A DNA stretch of 64,000 nt from Thereva unica. Lineage: Eukaryota > Arthropoda > Insecta > Diptera > Therevidae. The notes under the pieces were generated by a model. The model ran no database searches. It was not told where the DNA came from and saw only the letters and a list, made by a program, of their open reading frames with translations. Both the position numbers and the translations under genes were made by a program. Shown here piece after piece: positions 41,031 to 52,556 of the stretch (position 1 is the stretch's first letter; each line of letters begins with the position of its first letter). The stretch spans positions 96,025,813 through 96,089,812 of the forward strand of contig OX465283.1 of the NCBI GenBank assembly GCA_949987705.1, in the 5' to 3' direction.

Positions 41031-41611
41031 TAAAAAGACAGAAATTTGAGTGACTCCGTTTAGAAAATATGTACGCTCAAATCTTTCAGTTTTTTAGTAT
41101 TATTCTTATACTTTTGACATACATATCTTTTAAATTAAAAGAATACACATTTACCTAAAATAAGAGCCTAATTATGTTGCTTTATGATACTTAGTCTAGG
41201 AGTTATTCAAGAATATAAATTTAATTTAAAAAACAATAGGAAAACAAAACTTTAAAGTTAAAAGATTTTGTTTGAAATCATAAGCTGTACCAAAACTTCG
41301 AAAATAATTAGAACACAAACATGCATCGCTTTGAGATTCTGACGTCTGGTAAGTAGGGAATCCAATCCCACAAGGTTACGTGATCCAAGTCAACATTTCC
41401 AGTTCGGTTTTCGCTCCCGACCGGGTCGGTCGCATCTTCTTGCGACTGGCCCCCATCTCCTATACTCAGCGTTCAATTAACAGTGTCTAATTTTTACTGT
41501 TAATCTCAGTTCTAAATGAAACCATCGTGGTTTCTGATTTAGTTTTTTTCTTAGAATCATTAAATATATTCAATGTCTATTTTCTGTTTTCGAACAGCAT
41601 CAATGTGATAC
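41031..41611. other. Unassigned stretch
   Basis: No coding exon recognised. I looked here for the missing 5' exon of RPB2 on the minus strand and did not find it. Confidence 0.3.
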
Positions 41612-44103
41612 TAGACCAGTCATTAGAGATTTTTTCGTGTTATAAAATTGTACAGCAAACTGCTTGCACTACTACTACAGGGGTATCTCATAGATTACTA
41701 AAACCAAAAAACCAGCCAAAATTTACTCATGTGGAATTGTTTAAACAATAATTAGCAACAAAAATGGGTACTTTTTCCGTTTTTGGCGTATACAATAAAA
41801 AGTACTGGATGAATCCCGTTACTCCCAACAGGATATTTATAGAGAATTGAAAACCCTACAAAATGGGGTTTACTAGACCTCGATCGGATAATTTTTCGCC
41901 GAGAAAAGCTAGAAAACCCCTTAAAAAGGCCACTTTTTTCAAAAACTCATACCTCTGTTACTTTGCAATATTAGGGTATGATTTTTTGGGACATAATACC
42001 CTGGTACATATACTTTAAACTGCCAAAAGATGAAATTTGTCGCATGTATAGTTTCTGCATAATTGCAGTATAAACAAAATAGACCCTAATCTTGCACATT
42101 GCGCCAATATTAGCAGAGTGGCCCGATTGAAATTTCCAAAACGGTTTCTGAAAGTATAGGCTAGGGGCTACAATTTGTCTATCTCACATTTTAATATAAG
42201 TGTGGAGAACAATGCTAAAAATGCTTTTGAAAATGCTACATAGGGCGAACATTCTAATTCGAGAAGTTTCGAGGTAGCGGTGGCGGAGGCGTTAGGCCGG
42301 CCGCATACCAAAGCTTCATATCGTCGTTGCGACCTTAAGATCTCCTATGTGCAAAATATCAAACTTTAGGAAACCTGAGCTTTCAAATTGCCAGCTTTTC
42401 AGGGCCACCACATAGGAGTATTTTTTAAAACTGCAAAATGACTTGAAGTTATTGTTATATCAAGATGGGAGTTTTTGCATTCGATGGAGGACATCATGAA
42501 GCTTACATTAAATTGAAAAAGTGGATTTCGATAAAATTGTCATATAGGAGATCTTAAGGTCGCAACGACGATATGCAGCTTTTCGTCACTATTGCTTGAA
42601 GATAAATGTAGACAAGCAGCATGTGACGACTTGTTTCATATAAAAAAAGTGTAATATGTAGCTAATAAGCATGTGAAGCTTCGTGGCAATTTTTCGAAGC
42701 ATTTTTGCAAGTGAATTGAATATTTGAGTTGCCTTTCAGCATGGAGCCCAGTACTAGTACTGACAACTTCATGGTAAATGAACTTCATGAAAGCTAAATG
42801 CATGAAAAATAATTTAATTTTTTTATAAATTAAATGGAAAATACTCTATCTAAGTCTTATTGGAGTAAACCTTCTTTCCATAAAGTAATAAATATATGCA
42901 GTCGGAATCTACATATATTTAATTAAACAGATACTTATTAAAGGGAAAGTGTTATTTAACAAAATACACTATCGTATTTTTTTATAATGGTAACAGGTAC
43001 ATTACCTTTTTTTATTATATATTGCGAACATACCTTATTTGGAATCAATGCTTAATTTGATTGAAAATAAAAAATTATTAATAATATTTTGAACATTTTA
43101 CAGTTTATTCAATGGAAAAAAATAAAAGGCATCAACTAAGAAATATGTAATAAAATAACCAGCTTAAGCATCATGCTTTTTTGTGCAACAGTCTCTTCTT
43201 CGCTTAGCTACCTTACATCTATACTTTTATTTTCATTCTCGCTATCATCATTCTATTTGTAGCTTAATTCGTATAAATTATTTTATAATTGATTTTCATC
43301 TTCTTCTATGCAAATATCTTCTATAGATATGTTAGAGCACATTATTTCGGTACAGTTTGCGCACAAATTTGAGCATTGTAAACCATGCTTCCTGCACGTA
43401 CAAGAAGTATACTCCACCCACAACATATACATATATGTAGGCCCGATACGTTTCGAATTAGAATGTTCGCCTTATGTAGCATTTTCAAAAGCATTTTTAG
43501 CATTGTTCTCCACACTTATATTAAAATGTGAGATAGACAAATTGTAGCCCCTAGCCTATACTTTCAGAAACCGTTTTGGAAATTTCAATCGGGCCACTCT
43601 GCTAATATTGGCGCAATGTGCAAGATTAGGGTCTATTTTGTTTATACTGCAATTATGCAGAAACTATACATGCGACAAATTTCATCTTTTGGCAGTTTGA
43701 AGTATATGTACCAGGGTATTATGTCCCAAAAAATCATACCCTAATATTGCAAAGTAACAGAGCTATGAGTTTTTGAAAAAAGTGGCCTTTTTAAGGGGTT
43801 TTCTAGCTTTTCTCGGCGAAAAATTATCCGATCGAGGTCTAGTAAACCCCATTTTGTAGGGTTTTCAATTCTCTATAAATAAGTAACGGGATTCATCCAG
43901 TACTTTTTATTGTATACGCCAAAAACGGAAAAAGTACCCATTTTTGTTGCTAATTATTGTTTAAACAATTCCACATGAGTAAATTTTGGCTGGTTTTTTG
44001 GTTTTAGTAATCTATGAGATACCCCTGAAGTAGTAGTGCAAGCAGTTTGCTGTACAATTTTATAACAAAATCTGCCGTTTTTTTCGCTCTAATGACTGGC
44101 CTA
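41612..44103. mobile_element. Element with about 620-bp inverted arms
   Basis: Left arm (about 41612-42265) and right arm (about 43445-44103) are near-identical reverse complements; for instance, the CTACAATTTGTCTATCTCAC stretch near 42170 recurs inverted near 43545. Outer ends carry GRCCAGTCATTAGAG. The 1.2-kb centre includes a smaller inverted pair (TCGTCGTTGCGACCTTAAGA at about 42324, complement near 42550) and a coding remnant. No confident target duplication. Confidence 0.75.
43290..43470 (-). pseudogene. Cysteine-rich C-terminal fragment inside the long-arm element
   Basis: Minus-strand frame WVEYTSCTCRKHGLQCSNLC then ANC, an acidic tail and a stop at 43290. The CxCRKxGLxCSxxCxxC pattern occurs at the C-terminus of uncharacterised, probably transposon-encoded arthropod proteins. 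A stop just upstream closes the frame. Function unknown. Confidence 0.45.
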
Positions 44104-45687
44104 TACGTTATAAAACTAAAAATTAGTTTTTTTTAATCGAGTGATTTTTTCTTTTATGTTCAAATTATAAACAAAACGTGTGTTATCATATTTTTTTTTA
44201 CAAACTCATGTGTATATGTAAAAAATCAGAGTACTCTAAATTCTGAATCAAAAGAACAATTTTAAATCAATCAAGGGATCATAATAGAGCGATTTTATTT
44301 TAGCACATGGATTGTCCAAATTTTTTTTAAAGATCATCTCAACGCAACATGGCATCCATACCTACCGCTACCCTGCCTCATGGATCTGCACGTGGAAGCT
44401 TTCTTAACCATAATCTATCGGAATTTCAGTACCGTAAATCGACACGAATTCATCCAGTGTAACCAATCAGAGTATTATTATATTCTTGACATCACATTAA
44501 GTAATCTACGACAAATAAATTAGGCCTAAACATCAGGATCACCGAGATTTTTCAAGATAATCTCACGGTAGCATGAGGATAATAGCCTCAGCTAGTCTCA
44601 TCAGGCATGTGTGATAGTGGAATATGTTCAACCATCCGTTTACACAATTACAATTCAACGCATAGTGCTTTCGATGGATAATGATCTGGCGTACTTCATT
44701 TTAGATCACGAATATATGCACTCAGTCAACATCGCTTCGATAGAGGTATCAGTTTTTGTTAGTGGGCTGTTACTTGGAATCGGTGTCTAGTTGAGTAGTG
44801 ACAACTAGCCACAGCAACTGGATGCATATAATTCAAATAAGAAATTAAATAAGAGAGACATACATTAGGATTGTTTGAAGTTATATTCCTCTAACTATAA
44901 ATAATCTGACTATAAATAATCTGTGACCCAGGCCTAACGGTTGCACTGGGTTAAAGAACTCACAAATACATCATCCTACTTTTGACCTACTTCAGTGCCA
45001 TGAGCAAAATTTCATCACCGGACACGCTGAATTCATACATGCAAAATGAGCTACTCTATCTATTAGAATAGTTTTAATCTTTCAATCATAGTGCCATAGC
45101 TGCCATCTTGTGAAACCATCTTAAGCAACCACTCACACATAGAAAAGTGAAACCGAATACTAATCAAGTGAATTCAATCAAGGAGATGGGCCAGTTCTTC
45201 CAGGACAGGTTGCGATGAGGAGCTTGATGGCTGCTGGTGTGACCTTTGACTGAAGTTTGACATTAAAAGTCAGGTGCACACATCTTCATTGGACGTACCA
45301 TTAACACATTGAACACAGTGCTATTCCTTCAATCAGCATAGACTTTATTTCACAATCATTGTTACCTCTTTAAACAACTTCTTGTACATAAAAGAGCTAA
45401 AAATTTATATAATCAAGTGACATTCAACTAAGCACCTTGTGAAAATTTACTCAATCTAGTACCTATATGTCAAGTTGAGTCAGCTCACCAACTTTGACTT
45501 TTACATCATAAGTGATAAATTTTGGAGCTTAACTATTTTAAACAAACAAAGAATCAGTGGTTGATATGGTTGAAAAACCTTATACCAGTTATAACCTTGG
45601 GGTTATACCATCTCTTAGGAGATGGGAAGTTTAAAAAACAACAACAACATTTCCACGAATCCGCCGTTATTTTTATGAATTTATTAA
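44104..45687. other. Unassigned 1.6-kb stretch
   Basis: No gene or element is recognised. Composition is less AT-skewed than its neighbours, but I see no conserved reading frame. Confidence 0.3.
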
Positions 45688-46309
45688 GTATTATGCAGGG
45701 ATCGTAACTGTTATAACTTATATCGAAAAAATCAGAAAATAATCATTATTTTGAAACTTATATGATATAAAACAACAGTAACAGTTAAATTTTACCAAAA
45801 ATATTTAAAGTTATTTTTAACTATTATCTTTGACTAGTATTGTTTTAAATCTTTTAAAATTGTTATTAAAGATTTTTTTCTTTTTTTGTTCGAAATAATA
45901 ATTAAAATTGACTTTTATTTTTAAAATCAAAAATAACTGTTAAAAAAGACTTTTATTTTTTTCGGTCTTGCATAAAAGTCTTTCTAAGATTTTTATTTTT
46001 CCAGTTTTTTCTATAAAAGTCTTTAAAGACTTTTATTTTTAAAATATAAAAATAAAAGTCTTTTGCTGAAAACAGATAAATAGTCCATTCAAACCGTTAA
46101 GAAAATCGAACCCTAAAGGTTTTTGGGGTCGCTGATCACAAAAATCGGGGTCCTGCGGTCCTAAAACTTGGGCGTCACCCTTAAAAATGCAAAAAAACAC
46201 CCCTTTTTAGGGGTTTTCCGCGATTATTTCGATAATAATGAAAACTAATGCAATGAAATACACTTTTTTTAATATTTATTTGCGAAGGTGGTTGATTTGT
46301 ACTAAATCA

Positions 46310-46760
46310 ACGCGAACTTTATGATAAGGGGTGATCCTAAAGGGTTGAAACCACCCCTAAATCGGCTACAAATAGAAAAAATTGTAAAAAAAGTTTTCTT
46401 CAAGTATATGCTTCAAATACGATTGTGGGCGTACTGTCAGGCAAAACTAAATTATTTTCAACCCTTAAGGGGTTAAAACTACCCCCACAATTATAAAAAT
46501 CAAATTTATATAAAAAAAATTAGAATTTTTTTTTTGTTTTTTGCTTTTTGCTTGAAAATTGGTTCAAAAGGTATTATCAGCCATAAATTTATTATTTTAA
46601 ACTCTTAAGGGGGTGAAACTACCCCTGCATTAAAATTGTAATTGAAAAAAATTGACATTTATTGTTTTGCATTAAAATTTTATTTTCCATTTTTATTCAT
46701 TGAAACATTTGCAAAATTGCACTTTAAACCCTTTTTTAAAGGGGTTAAACCACCCCTAAA
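46310..46760. repeat. Degenerate about 133-bp tandem repeat, four units
   Basis: Landmarks of the form GGGGTTRAAACYACCCCY fall near 46338, 46471, 46610 and 46741. The remainder of each unit is poly-A/T rich and diverged. Confidence 0.55.
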
Positions 46761-47169
46761 CCGAAGCAAAATAAAAAATACATGGAGAAATATTTCTTTT
46801 CGTGGAATTTTTAAATAAAGTCAAAATGCAGGATAAAAACGACAATCACACAATAATTGGAAATATAATATGTACCCTAATGTATTTGAGTTACTTCTGA
46901 ATAATGGGGTGTTCCGTTTTTTTACAATGACATTTAGGCAGGTCAGTCTTTTGCTGAAAACAAATAAAATAGCTATAGTAGTTCGAAAATTACACTATAA
47001 AAACAATTGTGATATTGTGCTTAAAGCCTAGAACGTTGATCAGGCTATAGAAATTCTAACTAAAACTATGTAAAAAATGATTTATTAGGCGGATAAATTG
47101 GTGTGGCTGATTTTATATTTTTGAACTTTTTGGCTCCCTGTTTAATTTCTACTTAAATTAGTAGTTTGG

Positions 47170-48842
47170 TAACCCCATTTCACTCCGTTAGGGGATGAAT
47201 TTCGAAAAATTGATTCTTAGTGAATGTCCACGTCATTATAGAGATGCACTGTCAAAATTAAAGCCCTTCAGCTCCAGTGGTTTGGGTTACCCCATTTAAC
47301 CCCCTTAGGGGATTAATTTCAAAAAATCGCTTCTTAGTGGATGTCCACGTCATTAAAGGGATGCACTGTCAAAATTTCAGCCCTATAGCTCCAGCGGTTT
47401 GGGTAAACCCTATTTCACCCCCTTAGGGGATGAATTTCGAAAAATCGCTTTATAGTGGATGTCCACGTCATTAAAGGGATGCACTGTCAAAATTTCAGCC
47501 CTTTAGCTCCAGCGGTTTAGAAAAACCCCATTTCACCCCCTTAGGGGATGAATTTCGAAAAATCGCTTTATAGTGGATGTCCACGTCATTAAAGGGATGC
47601 ACTGTCAAAATTTCAGCCCTATAGCTCCAGCGGTTTGGAAAAACCCCATTTCACCCCTTTAGGGGATGAATTTCGAAAAATCGCTTTTTAGTGGATGTCC
47701 ACGTCATTAAAGGGATGCACTGTCAAAATTTCAGCAATATAGCTTTAACGGTTTGGAGAAACCCCATTTCACCCCCTTAGGGGATGAATTTCGAAAAATC
47801 GCTTTTTAGTGGATGTCCACGTCATTAAAGGGATGCACTGTCAAAATTTCAGCAATATAGCTTTAACGGTTTGGAGAAACCCCATTTCACCCCCTTAGGG
47901 AATGAATTTCGAAAAATCGCTTTTTAGTGGATGTCCACGTCATTAAAGGGATGCACTGTCAAAATTTCAGCCCTATAGCTCCAGCGGTTTGGAAAAACCC
48001 CATTTCACCCCTTTAGGGGATGAATTTCGAAAAATCGCTTTTTAGTGGATGTCCACGTCATTAAAGGGATGCACTGTCAAAATTTCAGCAATATAGCTTT
48101 AATGGTTTGGAGAAACCCCATTTCACCCCCTTAGGGGATGAATTTCGAAAAATCGCTTTTTAGTGGATGTCCACGTCATTAAAGGGATGCACTGTCAAAA
48201 TTTCAGCCCTATAGCTCCAGCGGTTTGGAAAAACCCCATTTCACCCCTTTAGGGGATGAATTTCGAAAAATCGCTTTTTAGTGGATGTCCACGTCATTAA
48301 AGGGATGCACTGTCAAAATTTCAGCAATATAGCTTTAACGGTTTGGAGAAACCCCATTTCACCCCCTTAGGGGATGAATTTCGAAAAATCGCTTTTTAGT
48401 GGATGTCCACGTCATTAAAGGGATGCACTGTCAAAATTTCAGCAATATAGCTTTAACGGTTTGGAGAAACCCGATTTCACCCCCTTAGGGGATGAATTTC
48501 GAAAAATCGCTTTTTAGTGGATGTCCACGTCATTAAAGGGATGCACAGTCAAAATTTCAACCCTATAGTTCCAGCGGTGTGGATAAACCCCATTTCACCC
48601 CCTTAGGGGATGAATTTCGAAAAATCGCTTTATAGTGGATGTCCACGCCATTATAGGGCTGCACTGTCAAAATTTCAGCCCTGTAGCTCCAACGGTTTGG
48701 ATAAACCCCATTTGAGCCCCTTAGGGGATGAATTTGGAAAAATCGCTTCTAAGTGGATGTCTACGTCATTATAGGGATGCACTGTCAAAATTTCAGCCTT
48801 ATAGCTCCAGCGGTTTTGAGTTGACCTTATTTCACCCCCTTG
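47170..48842. repeat. 118-bp satellite array, about 14 units
   Basis: The ATGTCCACG landmark recurs at 47224, 47341 and then every 118 bp (47459, 47577 ... 48757). Each unit contains CCCCATTTCACCCCCTTAGG and GGGATGCACTGTCAAAAT. Units fall into types with AGCTCCAGCGGTTTGG (A) or AGCTTTAACGGTTTGG (B), ordered A B B A B A B B in the homogeneous centre. Edge units are more diverged. Confidence 0.95.
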
Positions 48843-48843
48843 A

Positions 48844-48890
48844 GTTGATCGTGTGGACCGAAAGGGTCGAACCCACATCCCAACTAGTTT
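48844..48890 (-). repeat. 47-bp sequence shared with 62329-62375
   Basis: This sequence is identical over 47 bp to the plus strand at 62329-62375. On the minus strand it includes GTGGGTTCGACCCTTTCGG, with a B-box-like GGTTCGACCC. In both places a tandem array follows in the same orientation. Confidence 0.9.
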
Positions 48891-49763
48891 CTATTTGTAG
48901 CCGATTTAGGGGTGGTTTCAACCCTTTAGGATCACCCCTTATCATAAAGTTCGCGTTGATTTAGTATAAATCAACCACCTTCGCAAATAAATATTAAAAA
49001 AAGTGTATTTCATTGCATTAGTTTTCATTACTATCGAAATAATCGCGAAAAACCCCTAAAAAGGGGTGTTTTTTGCATTTTTAAGGGTGACGCCCATGTT
49101 TTAGGACCGCAGGACCCCGATTTTCGTAATCAGCGACCCCAAAAGCCTTTAGGGTTCGATTTTCTTAACGGTTTGAATGGACTATTTATCTGTTTTCAGC
49201 AAAAGACTTTTATTTTTATATTTTAAAAATAAAAGTCTTCAAAGACTTTTATAAAAAAAACTGGAAAAATAAAAATCTTAGAAAGACTTTTATGCAAGAC
49301 AGTCTTTTTTAACAGTTATTTTTGATTTTAAAAATAAAAGTCTTCCCATAAGAGTTTTGGAAGACTTTAAAAATAAAAAACAAAAATAAGAGTTTTTAAT
49401 GACCTAAAACTTTTTTAGTTAAATATAACTGTTATTGTTTATTTAAAAAAATTTAAATTAATTTTAACTATTAAACTTGACTTTTATAATAAAAGTCTAC
49501 AATTTAAAAGTAACCCCACCACCGCGTAGAACTCGCTAGTCTGAGTATCCAGTATAAATTTTATGCAGATCAGACAACATTTACTATTTGATTTTTTAAG
49601 TCAAAAATACAAATATAACAGTTATTTACGATCCCTGGTATTATGTGAAAAAATAAAACCATTTGTAAGAGGCAATTCAGGTCAATTCTAAATTACACTG
49701 GAATTGATTCCGCTGGAATTTTCATACAAAGTAGCATACATTGTAATTTCGAAATGACTCTTA

Positions 49764-50675
49764 AGGTGGATTTACATATCTGACATTTTTCCGTCGCGCC
49801 GTATCACAGCTGATCGTTTCTGTCGCAGATTTTCAATACGCGTTTTACATTTGTGACGAATTCTGTGGCGGCCAAAAACAATCGTGAATTTTGATAACGG
49901 ACTTGAAAAGAGTAAAAATGAAAGTAACTTAAAAATAAATAAAATAACTATTTTAAATAAAATCTCTCTTTAGTCCACGTAAAACCAAGCAATTTCAAAT
50001 AAATAAACATTTCAGTGACATATAACCTCAAATTTTACTTGCAATCAGCTGTTTCTATCACGCTGTCACAGGAAAGTTGAAGTTCGTTCAGGAGCGCGTT
50101 CAAAAACCTTACTATGGTTAACCATGGTTAACTATGGTAAACTTTTGTCGTTCAAAAACTCCGTGGTTAACTACAACATAACCACGAGCATATCTTTTTG
50201 GCGTTCAAAAACTCCCGTGGTTAACCATGGTGTAGTTAAATTTTAACCATGCTCGGGAGCATGATTAGCGATAGTTAAGAAGAAGAAGAATAAAAAACAA
50301 TTTTTTGACATTTGTTTTAATGTTAAAAATGAACAAATCAAAGTGGGATTTGTGAGATTATTTTAAATAAATAATTATTGGAAATAATTGAGGCAAATAG
50401 CCGATACTATTTTATGAAATTTTTATTTAAATTTTCTTTACCACGTAGTTAACCACGGCGCGTTCAAAAACCTCCATGGTTAAACATAAACTTTCGTGGT
50501 AAGTGAAGTGATGTAGCATAACCACAGCTTACCTCGTGGTTTACTATAGTAAGGTTTTTGAACGCGCTCCAGCTCTTGCCTGTGACGGTAAGATGTCGCA
50601 GAGATTGTTTCCTATTGGTCGAAATTGTAAAAAAGAGCGGCGCGACAGAAAAACGTCGGATATGTAAATCCACCT
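49764..50675 (+). mobile_element. AGGTGGATT-family Harbinger-type MITE, copy 1 (TSD TTA)
   Basis: Inverted ends AGGTGGATTTACATATC and complement, flanked by TTA at 49761-49763 and 50676-50678. About 431 bp after removing the nested GAGCGCG MITE. A second copy in opposite orientation is at 50890-51318. TWA target duplication is characteristic of PIF/Harbinger. Confidence 0.85.
50092..50569. mobile_element. GAGCGCG-family MITE, copy B (TSD CAG)
   Basis: Flanked by CAG at 50089-50091 and 50570-50572. The neighbouring copy 2 of its host MITE keeps the unfilled site (minus-strand GTTCAGCTCTTGCC near 50995), proving the 3-bp duplication. 478 bp, non-coding. Confidence 0.92.
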
Positions 50676-50889
50676 TTAAGGTCAAAACAGAATTGCGACT
50701 GCGACGGCCGACTGCAACTGCGATTTTTGTCAAAGTTGGACGGCGCAGTTAATGTAGAACGAAATTGCAACGGCAACTTCTATTCATAAAAGCGTGACAT
50801 TTTACGTTGTGTTTGAAAACTAATTTGGTTTTATGGGATTGCTACCCAAATTAAAAAAAACAGCTAAAAATTGGTGCAATAGAAACTAA

Positions 50890-51318
50890 AGGTGGATTTA
50901 CATATCCGACGTTTTTCTGCCGCGCCGCTCTTTTTTACAATTTCGACCAATAGGAAACAATCTCTGCGACATCTTACCGTCACGGGCAAGAGCTGAACGA
51001 ACTTCAACTTTTCCTGTGACAGCGTGATAGAAACAGCTGATTGTAAGTAAAATTTGAGGTTATGTGTCACTGAAATGTATTTTTATTTGAAATTGCTTGG
51101 TTTTGTGTGGAGGTTTTATTTAAAATAGTTTGTTTGGTAATTTATATTTTTTAGTTACTTTTATTTTTACTCTCTTCAAGTCCGTTATCAAATTTCACGA
51201 TTGTTTTTGGCCGCGACAGAATTCGTCACAAATGTAAAACGCGTATTGAAAATCTCCGACAGAAATGATCAGCTGTAATACGGCGCGACGGAAAAATGTC
51301 AGATATGTAAATCCACCT
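50890..51318 (-). mobile_element. AGGTGGATT-family MITE, copy 2 (TSD TAA)
   Basis: 429 bp, inverted relative to copy 1, flanked by TAA at 50887-50889 and 51319-51321. It lacks the nested insertion. The two copies together form an inverted pair about 215 bp apart. Confidence 0.87.
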
Positions 51319-51587
51319 TAAGTCCTTTTTCGAGTGAATTTGAAACGCGCCTAGCATTCCTGGCGTCGCTGAGTTAGCAATTTTTCTGTAAAAAACGCCT
51401 TAGTTGCAGTTTTTTGCCAAAAATCTTAAAAAAATTAAAAACCATAAAAAAAATTTAAAACCCAGAATTTTAATGATTGGATATTTTAAAGAGAGTATCA
51501 GGACCAGCACGGGAGATTTTCTTTTGGCGCAGTAACAAATTTAACTTTTTAAATTCACTTAATTGCAAAATGCATTATGCAAAAACT

Positions 51588-52083
51588 CAGCCTTATTCTC
51601 GTTGTCGCATAGCCCAAGTGAGATTTTTCTTAGGCGGTGTCACGTCACTTTGAATATGGTATTCTCGTTGGCGAGTGACGAGACTACGAGGTACGTTGTG
51701 AAATGGAACACATTTTCATTTGACAGTTGAGTTTGACATATTTTACAGTGCTATGTTTGTTGTGAAAAACACGTAAGAATATGTAAAAAAAAGAGTTAAG
51801 TTGCGTTTTGGTTTTTGGATGTTAATTTTGTATAATTTTTTATGGAATATACAATCGAAAGATTTTTTGTTAACCTTTTTTCTGCTTCAATTTTGCTAAA
51901 GATAGAACTGTCGATACCTACAAACGTATCGACAAAATTGTCACTTGACACTTCCACCTAGTGAGAATTAGAATTCGACATTTGTCGATCTAGCCGCCAG
52001 GTGTCACTTATATTGACAATGAGAATACCAATTGAGGGTCGAAGTGACATCTCTCACGGCACTCGACAACGAGAATAAGGCTG
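51588..52083. mobile_element. MITE with CAGCCTTATTCTCG ends (TSD ACT)
   Basis: Inverted ends CAGCCTTATTCTCGTTGTCG and complement bound 496 bp, flanked by ACT at 51585-51587 and 52084-52086. No coding capacity. The 3-bp duplication again suggests a Harbinger-type element. Confidence 0.72.
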
Positions 52084-52556
52084 ACTATTTGACCGGCAGT
52101 GATCGGGTTTGGATATAAGTTAAACATGCCTTTAACTATCTAATTCCAAAATTAAATTGGAAAATAATGGTCTCTTCTTTCCTTGGGATAACTTTAAAGT
52201 GAGGCACTTTTTTCGCAGTTTTCGGCTATTTTGCAATGCAAAAATTCAAATTTCAAAAATCCACCTTAGGGTAAGTTTTAGCAAATCCAATAAGCGAACA
52301 AAACATGCTCAACAAATTTTTTGCATAGAAGCTTTCGTTAAGATATTTAACAAAAAACAGGGATTTTTTAGTGAATTTATCAGTTTTTGGGCTACCACAA
52401 ATTTTCCTGGGGTTTATGCTGGATTCATCGTTGCGTCGGTTCTACGACGAACAATTTTTTTAAAAGAGAATTTTCTCACTGTCGGTTCATTGTTTCAGCT
52501 GAAAACTGCTGCACAAAAAAGTGTTGACTTTTGAAAAATATTTGCATACTGTCAAA

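Larger units (their letters stand above)
45696..49637. mobile_element. 3.9-kb foldback element with 8-bp TSD and satellite core
   Basis: Termini CAGGGATCGTAAC and the complementary CGATCCCTG are flanked by direct GTATTATG (45688-45695 and 49638-49645). An 8-bp duplication and a CAGGG end suggest the hAT superfamily. The arms (about 45696-46380 and 48890-49637) are inverted repeats rich in AAAGTCTTT dyads. Between them lie two tandem arrays. No transposase is visible. A truncated relative is at 10669-11090. Confidence 0.82.

Noticed and set aside
41140..41345. Candidate upstream RPB2 exon
   Set aside because: Minus-strand translation shows none of the expected N-terminal RPB2 residues.
47170..48842. 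CRISPR-like array
   Set aside because: Units are 118-bp contiguous repeats with no unique spacers, in a eukaryotic foldback element; it is a satellite.
48675..48964. Open frames in the satellite
   Set aside because: They follow the repeat phase and have no homology or codon bias.
52521..52556. Upstream extension of the Harbinger transposase
   Set aside because: It opens with GTG; the first ATG is at 52557.
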